DNA of 64,000 bases from Acaudatibacter sp035532115 (GCA_035532115.1 DATKRO010000070.1:1-64000); one strand, 5' to 3'; counted from the first letter of the stretch, positions 50,947 to 59,756 are shown. Numbers and translations: made by a program. The notes: generated by a model not told the origin, from the letters alone.

Positions 50947-52128
50947 ATGACCTATGCCCCCGCGACCCGCGCCTTCTACGATGCCGACAGCCACGTCATG
51001 GAGCTGCCGGACTTTCTCAAGGCCTATGCCGATCCGGGGCTGCGCGAGGCCATCCCCGAGGTCAGCTATGCGGCGTCCGTCGTCACCGACGAGGAGGTGG
51101 CCGTGATCGTCGGCCAGGGCGGGCGCCATTCGCCCGAGCACGTCGCCGCCCAGATCGCCCTCGGCGACAGGCTGATAGAAGCGTCCAAGGAGATCCAGGC
51201 GCTGGGCGCCTTCGACGGCGCCGACCGCTCCAAGGCGCTCGACCTGCTGGGATTCCGCCGGCAGCTGGTGTTCGCCACCCACAGTGTCGCCATGCCGTTC
51301 TCCGCCAGCTCCAGGCTCGACCCGGCGCTGCGCTACGGAGCGGTCCGCGCCCACAATCGCCACATGGCCGAGTTCTGCGGCGCCGATGCGCGCCTGATGG
51401 GCGTCGCCATCGCGCCCCTCGACGATCCGGATCTGGCTCTGGCCGAGCTCGACTTTGCCCTGGAGGCGGGTCTCGCCGCCGTCTGGATCCCGCACCGCCC
51501 TTGCGGCGAGCGTTCGCCTGGCCACCTCGATTACGACCCGTTCTGGGCGCGGCTGGCGGCGAGCGGAACGCCCTTCGTGCTGCACGTCGGCGGCGCGCCG
51601 CTGCAGCTGGCCAGGGCCTGGATGAACAACGGCCGCGCCCCCACCAAGGACTGGCTCGGCGGCGGCGAGAACCTGCGCACCAAGGACATCGCGCTGCTGC
51701 ACCAGGGGCCCGAGACCTTTCTCTCCATGCTGGTGCTGGACGGCGTGCTGGAGCGCCATCCGGCCCTGCGCGGCGCCTGCGTCGAGCTGGGCGCCGGCTG
51801 GGTTCCCGAATTGCTGCGGCGGCTGGACTGGGTGGCCAGGCACTGGAGCCGCAGCGACGCCAATCTGCAGGGCTTCGCTCGGACGCCCTCGCGCCAGATC
51901 GCCGACCAGCTCGCCTTCACCCCCTTCGTCTTCGAGGCGGTGGGCGCCCTCATCGACCAGTCGAGCCCGGACCTCTATCTCTTCTCCACCGACTATCCGC
52001 ACATCGAAGGCGGCCGCAATCCCATCGCCCGCTTCGAGGCGGCCCTCGGCGACCGCGGCGAGGCGGTGCGCGACCGGTTTTATGCGGAGAACTTCCTGCG
52101 CATCTTCCCCAAGGCCCGGGCGCACTGA
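50947..52128 (+). CDS. Amidohydrolase-2-family metal-dependent hydrolase
   Basis: A 393-residue TIM-barrel hydrolase of the amidohydrolase_2 family. The metal region starts FYDADSHVMELPDFLKAY (modified D-x-H), followed by WIPHRPCGERSPGHLDYDPF, VLHVGGAPLQLA and the C-terminal FSTDYPHIEGGRNPIARFE. Family members include decarboxylases and lactonases; substrate unclear. GGAAGGAGCC immediately precedes the ATG. Confidence 0.85.
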   Translation: MTYAPATRAFYDADSHVMELPDFLKAYADPGLREAIPEVSYAASVVTDEEVAVIVGQGGRHSPEHVAAQIALGDRLIEASKEIQALGAFDGADRSKALDLLGFRRQLVFATHSVAMPFSASSRLDPALRYGAVRAHNRHMAEFCGADARLMGVAIAPLDDPDLALAELDFALEAGLAAVWIPHRPCGERSPGHLDYDPFWARLAASGTPFVLHVGGAPLQLARAWMNNGRAPTKDWLGGGENLRTKDIALLHQGPETFLSMLVLDGVLERHPALRGACVELGAGWVPELLRRLDWVARHWSRSDANLQGFARTPSRQIADQLAFTPFVFEAVGALIDQSSPDLYLFSTDYPHIEGGRNPIARFEAALGDRGEAVRDRFYAENFLRIFPKARAH

Positions 52129-52206
52129 CGGGCGCGGGCGCGCCGCCTGGGCAACCGGCGGAACGCGCGACATTCCGATGCGTTTTCTCGCGGCGCGAAC
52201 ATGTTG

Positions 52207-52234
52207 TTGAACCCGTAACCGGATCGCCTATATG
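52207..52234 (+). promoter_or_regulatory. Promoter before the DUF3800 leader RNA
   Basis: TTGAAC (52207-52212), 16-bp spacer, TATATG (52229-52234). Transcription would start near 52240, exactly at the structured leader. Confidence 0.55.
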
Positions 52235-52239
52235 CTTCG

Positions 52240-52313
52240 CCCCAGCGGTTGGGAGACCCGCCGTAGCGGGTCGTTGGGGCCTCGTGCCCCGCCCGGCCGC
52301 CTTCCGGCGGGGC
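52240..52313 (+). ncRNA. Structured 5' leader of the DUF3800 gene
   Basis: Three nested or adjacent helices: CCCCAGCG (52240-52247) with CGTTGGGG (52272-52279), an inner hairpin GACCCGC-CGTA-GCGGGTC (52255-52272), and a second hairpin GCCCCGCC (52286-52293) with GGCGGGGC (52306-52313). The 3' arm of the last hairpin contains the only Shine-Dalgarno-like sequence (GCGGGG), two bases from the ATG at 52315, so folding would block translation. Structured RNAs upstream of DUF3800 genes (DUF3800 RNA motifs) have been described from comparative genomics; which of those motifs this is cannot be told here. Confidence 0.6.
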
Positions 52314-52314
52314 A

Positions 52315-53052
52315 ATGCACTTCCTCTATCTCGATGATTCTGGCTCAGTCGGCTCCGCGGCCGATCGGCATCTTATTCTTGCAGGGGTGGCTGTCGCTGA
52401 AAGAGCGCCTCACTGGTTCTCCCAGGAACTTGACCAATTGGCGGAGCGCGTCTGGCCGGACGATCCACAAGGCCTAGAGTTCAGGGGATAGGATATGCTC
52501 CCGGGCCGTCGCCGCTGGCGGGGCATCGGGCGCGACGAGCGGGAGAGCGCCTACTGCGAGGCGCTCACGATCCTGGCGAACGACAGGGTCCGACTGTTTG
52601 GCGCCGCCATCCACAAGGCGGCGATCGCACCAAACGACCCCATGGAATATGCCTTTGAACAGATGGCGAGCCGGTTCGACCAGATGCTGGGGCGACTCCA
52701 TAAGGCAGGCGATACCCAGCGCGGGCTCATAGTTCTGGACAAGTCATCCTACGAGACTTCGCTTCAGAAGCTTGCGGTTCAGTTCAAGCAGCGCGGGCAT
52801 ACATGGGGCAAGTTGCATAATATTGCCGAGGTTCCGCTATTCGTGGACTCCAAGGCCACGCGTATGGTGCAGTTGGCAGATCTAGTGGCCTATGCGGTGC
52901 GGCGCTACTACGAGCAGGGGCAAAGCAAGTACTTTGATATCATTCGGCGTCGCTTCGATGCCGTGGGCGGCGTGATTCACGGACTCACGCACCACACCCC
53001 GCAGGGGGCCAACTGCAATTGTGCGCCTTGCCGACAACGGACCGCGCGCTGA
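52315..53052 (+). pseudogene. DUF3800 protein gene interrupted by an in-frame TAG
   Basis: The frame starts MHFLYLDDSGSVGSAADRHL, the typical DUF3800 N-terminus with acidic YLDDSG, runs for 58 codons and meets TAG at 52489-52491 in the middle of a conserved EFRG-x-DML segment. The same frame then continues (ATG at 52495) through 185 codons with the rest of the family pattern: YCEALTILAN, IVLDKSSYE and VPLFVDSKATRMVQLADLVA. A single nucleotide change is the simplest cause. Alternatives are two-part translation from ATG 52495 or amber suppression. GC and codon use are lower than in the neighbours, indicating transfer. DUF3800 is predicted to have a nuclease-like fold; function unproven. Confidence 0.75.
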
Positions 53053-53109
53053 GGCCGTCGCGGGCGGCTTCGTGGCCGATCTCCAAGCGAGCGCGAGAGC
53101 CGCGCCGCC

Positions 53110-53577
53110 TCAAGTCCCCGTCGAGCCGAAGCCGCCTTCGCCGCGGGCGGTGGCGTCGAGGCTCGCCACCTCGCGCCACGCGGCCTGGGCCACCGGCGCA
53201 ATGAGCAGCTGGGCGATGCGGTCGCCGCGGCGGATGACCACGTCCTCCTCGCCGAGGTTGACGAGGATCACCTTCACCTCGCCGCGGTAGTCGGCGTCCA
53301 CCGTGCCTGGCGCATTGAGGCAGGTGACGCCGGAGCGCGCCGCAAGGCCCGATCTTGGCCGCACCTGACCCTCGAAGCCGGGCGGTATCGCCATGGCGAG
53401 GCCGGTCGGCAAGGCATGGCGCTCGCCGGGGCGGAGCGTGAGCGGCGCGTCGGCGGGGATGGCGGCGCGCAGGTCCATGCCGGCGGCGTGCCGGGTCTCG
53501 TAGGCCGGCAGCGGCAGGTCGGCGCCGTGAGCCAGGCGCACCACCGCGACCACGGGCGTCACGCCCTCGGACGTCAC
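53110..53577 (-). CDS. dut: dUTP diphosphatase
   Basis: A 155-residue trimeric dUTPase splitting dUTP to dUMP and PPi. Motifs: AAGMDLRAAI (I), RPRSGLAARSGV (II), NAPGTVDADYRGEV (III), RRGDRIAQLLIAPV (IV) and the C-terminal Gly-rich ARGEGGFGSTG (V). GTG start overlaps the coaBC stop by four bases (GTGA), so coaBC and dut are coupled, as is common in this group. Confidence 0.95.
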   Translation of the reverse strand: MTSEGVTPVVAVVRLAHGADLPLPAYETRHAAGMDLRAAIPADAPLTLRPGERHALPTGLAMAIPPGFEGQVRPRSGLAARSGVTCLNAPGTVDADYRGEVKVILVNLGEEDVVIRRGDRIAQLLIAPVAQAAWREVASLDATARGEGGFGSTGT

Positions 53578-54767
53578 GCCAGGGCCTCGGCGATCCTGAG
53601 CGCCAGCCGCTGGGCGACCTCGGCCTTGGAGCCGCGTGGCCAGGCCTCCACGCCAGCCTCGCTGAAGAGCCGCACCTCGTTCTCGTCGCCGCCGAGCACG
53701 CCTGGCCGACTGACGTCGTTGGCGACGATCCAGTCGCAGCCTTTGCGCTCCAGCTTGGCGCGAGCATGGCGCTCGAGGTCGTGGGTCTCGGCGGCGAATC
53801 CGACGACCAGCCGCGGTCGCGCTGCGCCCGGCGCCGAGAGCTGCGCCAGCACGTCCGGCGTCTCGACCAGGCTCAGCGCCGGCGGGCCGTTCGGCGTCTT
53901 CTTCAGTTTCCGGTCCAGGACCGCCGCCGGACGCCAGTCGGCGACCGCCGCCACGCAGACGGCGACATCGACCGGCAGGGCGGCGCGGCAGGCCGCCAGC
54001 ATCTCCTCGGCGCTCTCCACCGGCACGCGGGCGACGCCGGAAGGGATGGCCAGCGCGGTCGGGCCGGAGACCAGCGTCACCTGCGCCCCTTCGGCCGCCA
54101 GCGCCGCGGCGACGGCGTAGCCCTGCTTGCCGCTGGAGCGGTTGGTGATCACCCGCACCGGGTCGATCGGCTCGGCGGTCGGGCCGGCGGTGACCAGGGC
54201 GCGCCGGCCGGCGAGCCGTCCGAGAGGCGCACGCTCCAGCCGGGCCACGATCGCGGCGAGGATCGCCGGCGGCTCGGCCATCCGCCCGGGGCCGAACTCG
54301 CCGCAGGCCATCGATCCCTCGTCGGGACCGACGAAGGCGACGCCATCGCCGCCGAGCCTCGCCAGGTTGCGCTGGGTCGCCGGGTGCAGCCACATGCGCA
54401 CGTTCATCGCCGGCGCCATCAGCACGGGCTTGTCGGTGGCGAGGAGGACGGTGGAGGCGAGGTCGTCGGCGAGCCCCGCGGCGGCCTTGGCCATGAGGTC
54501 CGCCGTCGCCGGGGCGACCACCACGAGGTCGGCCGAGCGGGAAAGCTCGATGTGGCCCATCGCAGCCTCTCCCACCAGGCTGAAGAGGTCGCTGTGGACC
54601 TGGTCTTCGCACAGCGCCGCCAGCGACAGCGGCGTCACGAACCGGCTTCCCGCCTCGGTGAGGATCGGCCGCGCCGCCACGCCGGCCTTGCGCAGCAGGC
54701 GCGCCAGCTCCAGCGTCTTGTAGGCGGCGACGCCGCCGCCGACGATCAGGAGCACGCGCGGGCCCAC
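53574..54767 (-). CDS. coaBC: Bifunctional phosphopantothenoylcysteine decarboxylase / phosphopantothenate-cysteine ligase
   Basis: A 397-residue CoaBC for coenzyme A synthesis. The N-terminal FMN-dependent CoaC has LLIVGGGVAAYKTLELARLL, HIELSRSADLVVVAPATADL and LMAPAMNVRMW with the catalytic Asn/Met; the C-terminal CoaB has ALVTAGPTAEPIDPVRVITN, SGKQGYAVAAALAAEGAQVT and LVVGFAAETHDLERHARAKL. It precedes dut in the same operon. Confidence 0.95.
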   Translation of the reverse strand: MGPRVLLIVGGGVAAYKTLELARLLRKAGVAARPILTEAGSRFVTPLSLAALCEDQVHSDLFSLVGEAAMGHIELSRSADLVVVAPATADLMAKAAAGLADDLASTVLLATDKPVLMAPAMNVRMWLHPATQRNLARLGGDGVAFVGPDEGSMACGEFGPGRMAEPPAILAAIVARLERAPLGRLAGRRALVTAGPTAEPIDPVRVITNRSSGKQGYAVAAALAAEGAQVTLVSGPTALAIPSGVARVPVESAEEMLAACRAALPVDVAVCVAAVADWRPAAVLDRKLKKTPNGPPALSLVETPDVLAQLSAPGAARPRLVVGFAAETHDLERHARAKLERKGCDWIVANDVSRPGVLGGDENEVRLFSEAGVEAWPRGSKAEVAQRLALRIAEALA

Positions 54768-54894
54768 GTCGAAAACGCCTCCAGGAAATCGGGGCCGCTC
54801 ATAGCGCGAAGGTCCCCCCTAGACAAACGCCGCAAAATGTTCTTTCTTTGTTCCGTGACGCCCTTGGACGGGCGAAGGGACTGGGGAAATAGAG

Positions 54895-55383
54895 ATGAAA
54901 CTGACCTTCCTTTTCGGCGTGGCGGTCGCCGCTATCGCGCTCGCGGCCTGCGACGCCGGACCATCGGCCACCAGGGCCACCACGACCACGGCCGAGGGGC
55001 AGGCTGCGCCGGCCGACCCGCGCGACGCGCCGGTGCCGATGGTGAACGGCAAGCCCCTGTGGGCCGCCAACCGCAAGCATACCGCCGAGGAGAACGCCGA
55101 CTATCAGTTCGGCAAGAACGGCAAGGACTTCGGCGCGCTCACCGAGGCCGACTACGTGGCCAAGGCGCACGCCTTCGTGGATTCGCCGCCGGCCGGGGTG
55201 CAGAAGATCGAGCGCTCGAACGGAGACGACCTGCTCTACGACGCCCAAAGCAACACCTTTGCGGTGGTGACCAAGGCGGGCGCGCCGCGGACCATGTTCA
55301 AGCCGCGCGCCGGCGCCAACTATTGGAAGGAGCAGCAGACCCGCGCGGCCGACGAGGCCAGGGGGGAAAGCTCCCAGGGTTAG
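54895..55383 (+). CDS. Lipoprotein with BECR/colicin-D-like toxin-type C-terminal domain
   Basis: A 162-residue protein with a lipobox (AIALAACDAG, so Cys acylation at about residue 19), a low-complexity Thr/Ala/Pro linker, and a compact C-domain: YQFGKNGKDFGALTEADYVA, then LLYDAQSNTFAVVTKAGAPR and TMFKPRAGANYW. The pattern resembles the BECR-type nuclease domains at the ends of polymorphic toxins (H..KHG..FG, rYD..tn.F.v, T.fKP), but the usual catalytic His residues are not seen (YQFGKNG). No immunity gene is evident. Could be a degenerate domain in an envelope protein. GTG/ATG choice: ATG at 54895. Confidence 0.5.
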   Translation: MKLTFLFGVAVAAIALAACDAGPSATRATTTTAEGQAAPADPRDAPVPMVNGKPLWAANRKHTAEENADYQFGKNGKDFGALTEADYVAKAHAFVDSPPAGVQKIERSNGDDLLYDAQSNTFAVVTKAGAPRTMFKPRAGANYWKEQQTRAADEARGESSQG

Positions 55384-55417
55384 CCAGGGCGCAGCCGCGC
55401 CATGTGTCCGCGCCGCA

Positions 55418-56974
55418 TCAGTGCGGCGCGAGAAGCCCGAGGGCGATGGCCAGAGCAAAGGCGATCGCCGACGCGGCCGCGCCAAGGGCGAACCAGGCGA
55501 AGCTGCGCGCCCCGGCGCGGCTGGCGTGGGCGCCTTCGGCGCTCCGCGCCGGGGCCGTCGCGCGATCCGCCGCGGAGTCTGGCGGCGCCGGCTCGAGGCT
55601 GTGGGCCAGCGCCGAGACGGCGGCGCGGACGTCGCGGCCGAGGTCGCGCACCTGGGCCGCCGGCGAGAGCTCGCGGACGATCCAGCGCCGCACCACCGGT
55701 TCGGCGGCCGCCCAGATGTCGTGGTCCGCATCGATGCGCCGAGCGACGCCTTCCACCGTCACCATGGTCTTCTGCAACAGCACCAGCTCGGGTCTGAGGC
55801 GCATGTCGAAGAGCGCGGTGATTTCGAAGAGCTGAGCCAGCAGGCGGCTCATGGAGACCTCGCTGGCGCGGCGGCCGAACAGCGGCTCGCCCACCGCCCG
55901 CAGCGCCTGGGCGAAGGCGGCCGGGTCATGGTGGGCCGGCACGTAGCCCGCCGCGAAATGGGTGGCCGAGACCCGGGCGTAGTCGCGCCGCAGGAAGCCC
56001 CAGAGGATCTCGGCCAGGTAGCGCCGCTCGGATGCGCCCAGACGCCCGACGATGCCGAAATCGACCGCAGTGAGCCGGGCCGGCGGCTCGACGAACAGAT
56101 TGCCCTCGTGCAGGTCGGCGTGGAAGACGCCGTGGTCCAGGGCCTGGGCCAGGAAGGCGCGCACCAGGTTGTTGGCCAGCGTTGGCCGGTCGAGGCCGCC
56201 GACCGTCAGGGCCGCCGGGTCCGACAGCGGCGTTCCAGGCGCCCACTCAAGGGTCAGCACGCGCCGGGCGACCCCGTCCCAGACCACCGCCGGCGCGCGC
56301 ATGTGGGCGTCGCGCGACATGATCGCGCGCAGCTCGTCGGCGCCGGCCGCCTCGAAACGCAGATCGAGTTCGAGCTCGAGCGCACGCACCACCGTGGCGG
56401 CGAAGGCGACGGGCTCGAGCCGCCGCGCCGCCGGCGCCCAGGCCTGCACCAGCCGCGCCGCGGTCAGCAGCGCCGCCGAGTCGGCCGCGACGCGCCGCTC
56501 GATGCCTGGCCGCAGCACCTTCACCGCCACCTCGCGGCCGCCGACGAGGCGGGCGCGGTGCGCCTGGGCGAGCGAGGCGCCGGCGGCGGCGGGCTCGAAG
56601 CTCGCGAACACCGCCTCGAGAGGCTTGCCGAGCGCGGCGGCGACCTCGGCCCTCGCCCGCGCCACCGCGAACGGCGCCAGCCGGTCCTTCAGGCGGCCGA
56701 GATCCTGGGCGTAGTCGAGCCCGAGAATGTCGGCGCGGGTGGAGAGGAACTGGCCCAGCTTGATGGCCACCGGCCCCAGGCGCTCCAGCGCCCGCGCCAG
56801 GCGCTCTCCGGGACGGCCGGTCCGGGCCTCGCGGCCTTTGGCGAGGCGCAGGGCCCAGGCCAAGGCGCGGACCGGCGGCGGCAGGGCGGGGTCGAGTTCG
56901 CGCGGCAAAAGCGCGTCGGCGCGGACGAGGACGAGGGCCGCGCCCGCAAGACGCGCATAGGAGCCGACGCCCAC
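55418..56974 (-). CDS. ubiB: Ubiquinone biosynthesis protein kinase UbiB
   Basis: A 518-residue ABC1 kinase required for coenzyme Q synthesis. KxGQ motif GPVAIKLGQFLSTRADILG, alanine-rich loop AGASLAQAHRARLVGGREVA, Lys in VAVKVLRPG, catalytic HADLHEGNLFVE and TAVDFGIVGRLG, and two C-terminal membrane helices (FAWFALGAAASAIAFALAIA). It follows ubiE by three bases on the same strand. Confidence 0.94.
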   Translation of the reverse strand: MGVGSYARLAGAALVLVRADALLPRELDPALPPPVRALAWALRLAKGREARTGRPGERLARALERLGPVAIKLGQFLSTRADILGLDYAQDLGRLKDRLAPFAVARARAEVAAALGKPLEAVFASFEPAAAGASLAQAHRARLVGGREVAVKVLRPGIERRVAADSAALLTAARLVQAWAPAARRLEPVAFAATVVRALELELDLRFEAAGADELRAIMSRDAHMRAPAVVWDGVARRVLTLEWAPGTPLSDPAALTVGGLDRPTLANNLVRAFLAQALDHGVFHADLHEGNLFVEPPARLTAVDFGIVGRLGASERRYLAEILWGFLRRDYARVSATHFAAGYVPAHHDPAAFAQALRAVGEPLFGRRASEVSMSRLLAQLFEITALFDMRLRPELVLLQKTMVTVEGVARRIDADHDIWAAAEPVVRRWIVRELSPAAQVRDLGRDVRAAVSALAHSLEPAPPDSAADRATAPARSAEGAHASRAGARSFAWFALGAAASAIAFALAIALGLLAPH

Positions 56975-56977
56975 GGC

Positions 56978-57727
56978 CTAGATCGCCCAGCCCTGATGCA
57001 AAGCGACGACGCCGGCGGCGAAGTTGACGAAGGACACCTTTTCGAAGCCGGCCTCCCCGATCAGCGCCGCCAGCGCCCGCTGATCGGGAAACCGGCGGAT
57101 GCTCTCCACCAGGTACCGATACGCCTCCGCGTCCCCGGCGACGCCACCGCCGAGCCGCGGGATCACCTGGAACGAGTAGGAGTCGTAGATCGGGCGCAGC
57201 GCCGCCGGCTTCAGCCTGGAGAACTCCAGGCACAGGAACCGTCCCCCGGGCCTCAGGACGCGCCGCGCCTCGGCCAGGGCGGCGGGAATGTCGGCGACGT
57301 TGCGCAGCCCGAAGCCGATGACATAGGCGTCGGCGCAGGCGCAGGCGAGCGGCAGGGCCTGGGCGTCGCCGACGCACCAGGCGATCTCGGGCTCGGGGCG
57401 CCGCGTCCGCCCCGCCCGCAGCATCGGCTCGCTCAGATCGAGCGCCAGCACCTTCGCCGCCGCGCCGCCTCGCCGCCTTTGCGCGCCCCGCGCCAGGCGC
57501 ACGATCCGTCGCGCCAGGTCCCCGGTGCCGCCGGCGCAGTCGATGATCACCTCGCCCGGCTGCGGGTTGAGCCGGACGGCGGCGGCGTCCTTCCAGAGAC
57601 GGTGCGCGCCGAGGCTCATCAGGTCGTTCATCACGTCGTAGCGCCGCGCCACGCGCTCGAAGACGCCGCGCACCAGGGCGGGCTTCTCCGCCCGGTCGAC
57701 ATCGCGGAAGCCGAAGGGTGCGCTCAT
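56978..57727 (-). CDS. ubiE: Demethylmenaquinone/2-methoxy-6-polyprenyl-1,4-benzoquinol methylase
   Basis: A 249-residue SAM-dependent methyltransferase of ubiquinone synthesis. Motifs: FERVARRYDVMNDLMSLGAH, SAM-binding IIDCAGGTGDLARRIV, and the signature GFGLRNVADIPAALAEARRV with FSRLKPAALRPIYDSYSFQV. The ATG giving MSAPFGFRDV is the start; the ATG 36 bp upstream lacks conservation. Immediately upstream of ubiB. Confidence 0.95.
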   Translation of the reverse strand: MSAPFGFRDVDRAEKPALVRGVFERVARRYDVMNDLMSLGAHRLWKDAAAVRLNPQPGEVIIDCAGGTGDLARRIVRLARGAQRRRGGAAAKVLALDLSEPMLRAGRTRRPEPEIAWCVGDAQALPLACACADAYVIGFGLRNVADIPAALAEARRVLRPGGRFLCLEFSRLKPAALRPIYDSYSFQVIPRLGGGVAGDAEAYRYLVESIRRFPDQRALAALIGEAGFEKVSFVNFAAGVVALHQGWAI

Positions 57728-57765
57728 GGCGTCCGTCTTAAGGGCAACGGCGCCGCCCGCCAATC

Positions 57766-59172
57766 TCAGCGCATGCCTCCGGTCCGGACCCCGTGCGTCT
57801 CACGCCCGATCCAGTCGGCGATGGTCGCGAGCGCCGACGGCGCAATGGTCTGCTCGATCTTGCCGTACTCCGAAGGCACGCCGGTGGTCGCGGTCTGGAA
57901 GAGGTGGTTGAGGCCGGGCAGCTCCAGCACGGTGGCCCTGCGATCGCCGGCGAGCGCGCGGCGCAGCGCCGGAATGTTCTCGGCCGCTGGAACCTGCAGG
58001 TCCCTGGAGCCGATCAGCGCCAGCACCGGGATGCGCAACCGCATGAGCGCCGGCGCCGGGTCGTATTTCAGGAAGAACCGATACCACGGAGACGCAGCCG
58101 CCCTGGCCTGGGCGTCGGCCATGGCGGGCGCCATGCCTGCAGCCTTCAGGACCGCCGCGGCGCCGGCTTCGGCGGCGGCGCCGTCCTTGGCCGCCATCAC
58201 CGCGTCGAGAAAGCGCCGCTCCACGGCGGCGTTCTGGGCCAGGGCCGCCGGCGTCGCTCCGGCCGCCTTGGCGATGTCGTGCGACTGGGCCATGATGATC
58301 TGGTCACCGGGGATCGCCGGGCCCGCCATCAGCACGATGAAGGCGATATCCGGATCGGCGAGCGCGACCATCGGGGCGACCTCGCCGCCCTCGCTGTGGC
58401 CGATGAGCCCGATGCGCCCGGGATCGATGCTGGGCAGCGTCCTCAGATAGGCGGCCGCCGCGTCCGCATCGGCGGCGAAATCGGTGCTGGTGGCGCCAGC
58501 GTAGTCTCCCGACGAGCCGCCGACGCCGCGCTTGTCGTAGCGAAGCACCGCGACGCCATGGCGTGTCAGATAGTCGGCGAGCACCAGGAAGATCCTGTGC
58601 CCGAACACGGTCTCGTCGCGGCCGTGCGCGCCCGAGCCTGCGATCAGCACGACGGCGGGAAACGGGCCAGACCCCCGAGGGATCGTCAGGGTCCCGGCAA
58701 GCCGCACCTGGGCGGCGGCGTTCTCGAAGCTCACGTCCCGCACATGGTAGGGGAAGGGCGGCGCCGGGGTCTGCGGGCGGACGGGCCGGATCACAGCTTC
58801 GCCCGGGGCGCGGCGCACGAAGGTGATCGGCAGGCCCGACCATGCGCCGGTCAGGGCCTCGTCGTCCTTGGTCAGGCGGCCTTCGAAGGCGCCCGCGGCG
58901 CCCTTGGCCGCGATGCGGACCTCGTCGCCGGTCACGGTCACGGTGGCGGGCAGCCCCGTCGCGCCCTGATCGGGGCTGTCGAGGCTGGCGACGGTCTTTC
59001 CCTGCTCGGCATGGACGTGCAGGATCAGGCGCAGCGTCAAGGCGCCGGTATCGAGCTTGCCCTCCCAGTCGCCGCGAAGCCGCGTCAGGCGTCCGCCGCC
59101 GCTCTGGGCGCAGGCGGCCCCGCCGATCGCCGCCCCCGCGGCCAGAATCGCAAGCCAGCGCCAGCCCGACAT
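57766..59172 (-). CDS. Secreted alpha/beta hydrolase (prolyl-oligopeptidase-like)
   Basis: A protein of about 468 residues with a signal peptide (LAILAAGAAIGGAACA), an N-terminal beta-rich domain (GDWEGKLDTGALTLRLILHV) and an alpha/beta-hydrolase domain: RYDKRGVGGSSGDYAG, nucleophile GLIGHSEGGEVAP, acid near LIGSRDLQVP and His in LPGLNHLFQ. This is the common Caulobacterales layout of broad-specificity esterase or peptidase-like proteins. Two ATGs 15 bp apart; the second gives MSGWRW. The substrate is unknown. Confidence 0.82.
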   Translation of the reverse strand: MSGWRWLAILAAGAAIGGAACAQSGGGRLTRLRGDWEGKLDTGALTLRLILHVHAEQGKTVASLDSPDQGATGLPATVTVTGDEVRIAAKGAAGAFEGRLTKDDEALTGAWSGLPITFVRRAPGEAVIRPVRPQTPAPPFPYHVRDVSFENAAAQVRLAGTLTIPRGSGPFPAVVLIAGSGAHGRDETVFGHRIFLVLADYLTRHGVAVLRYDKRGVGGSSGDYAGATSTDFAADADAAAAYLRTLPSIDPGRIGLIGHSEGGEVAPMVALADPDIAFIVLMAGPAIPGDQIIMAQSHDIAKAAGATPAALAQNAAVERRFLDAVMAAKDGAAAEAGAAAVLKAAGMAPAMADAQARAAASPWYRFFLKYDPAPALMRLRIPVLALIGSRDLQVPAAENIPALRRALAGDRRATVLELPGLNHLFQTATTGVPSEYGKIEQTIAPSALATIADWIGRETHGVRTGGMR

Positions 59173-59208
59173 CACGTCTGCCTCCAACGGTTGCTCCGCA
59201 TGGCCAGC

Positions 59209-59621
59209 CTACGCCGGGGCGGCGTGCTTCTGTCCGGACACGTCGGCGGACACCGACGGGCTGGTAAAGGCGATCTCATAGCCGTCGGGGTCGCGCAGGA
59301 CGATCTCGTCGAGCCCGTAGGGCTGCGCTTCCGGCTCGGGCGCATCATGGCCCTGGGCGCGCAGCCGGTGCGCGAGTTCGCGCACGGACTCGACGCCGAA
59401 ATAGATCACCGCCTCGGTGTAGTGCGGCCGCTTCAGCCGCCGGGCCGGGTCGCCGCCGCGCGCGTTCAGCATGAGATGGACATCGCCGGAACGCAGATCG
59501 GCGAAGGCGAGCGCCCCTCCGACGGGTAGCGGGTGACCACCTCAAACCCGACGCCATCGCGCCAGAACGTCAGTGAACCCTCGATGTCCGCCACGTTCAG
59601 CAGCGGCCGGCAGGTCTGCAT
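59209..59621 (-). pseudogene. VOC/glyoxalase-family gene with a frameshift
   Basis: The first half from ATG 59621 reads MQTCRPLLNVADIEGSLTFW followed by RDGVGFEVVTRYPSEG, then continues out of frame to an early stop. The second half, in the next frame, reads ALAFADLRSGDVHLMLNARG and ends NPDGYEIAF-like (LRDPDGYEIAFTSPS). The frames join at the C run 59514-59517, where one missing base is enough. A real -1 slip or a sequencing error are both possible. VOC proteins bind metals and small molecules. Confidence 0.7.
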
Positions 59622-59756
59622 GATCACCTTCGCCTCCCGATGGCGCGTCCTCGCCCGAGCCCGAGCTTACGCCCCGGCGACGCATCGTCCAGGGGCCGGT
59701 CCGGGCGCCGCGCGAAACCATTCCCAGCCTCCGTCGTCCCGCGCTAGGGAAGGGCC

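Noticed and set aside
52240..52313. A tRNA or a known metabolite riboswitch
   Set aside because: No T-loop, anticodon arm or CCA pattern; no recognised SAM, FMN, TPP or cobalamin core. The helices fit a gene-specific leader better.
52489..52491. Programmed recoding such as selenocysteine at the DUF3800 stop
   Set aside because: The codon is TAG, not TGA, and no recoding element is seen. Simple mutation is the more economical explanation.
55421..58450. An open frame of 1009 codons antisense to ubiB and ubiE
   Set aside because: Low-complexity composition of a reverse-strand shadow; ubiB and ubiE have all expected motifs.
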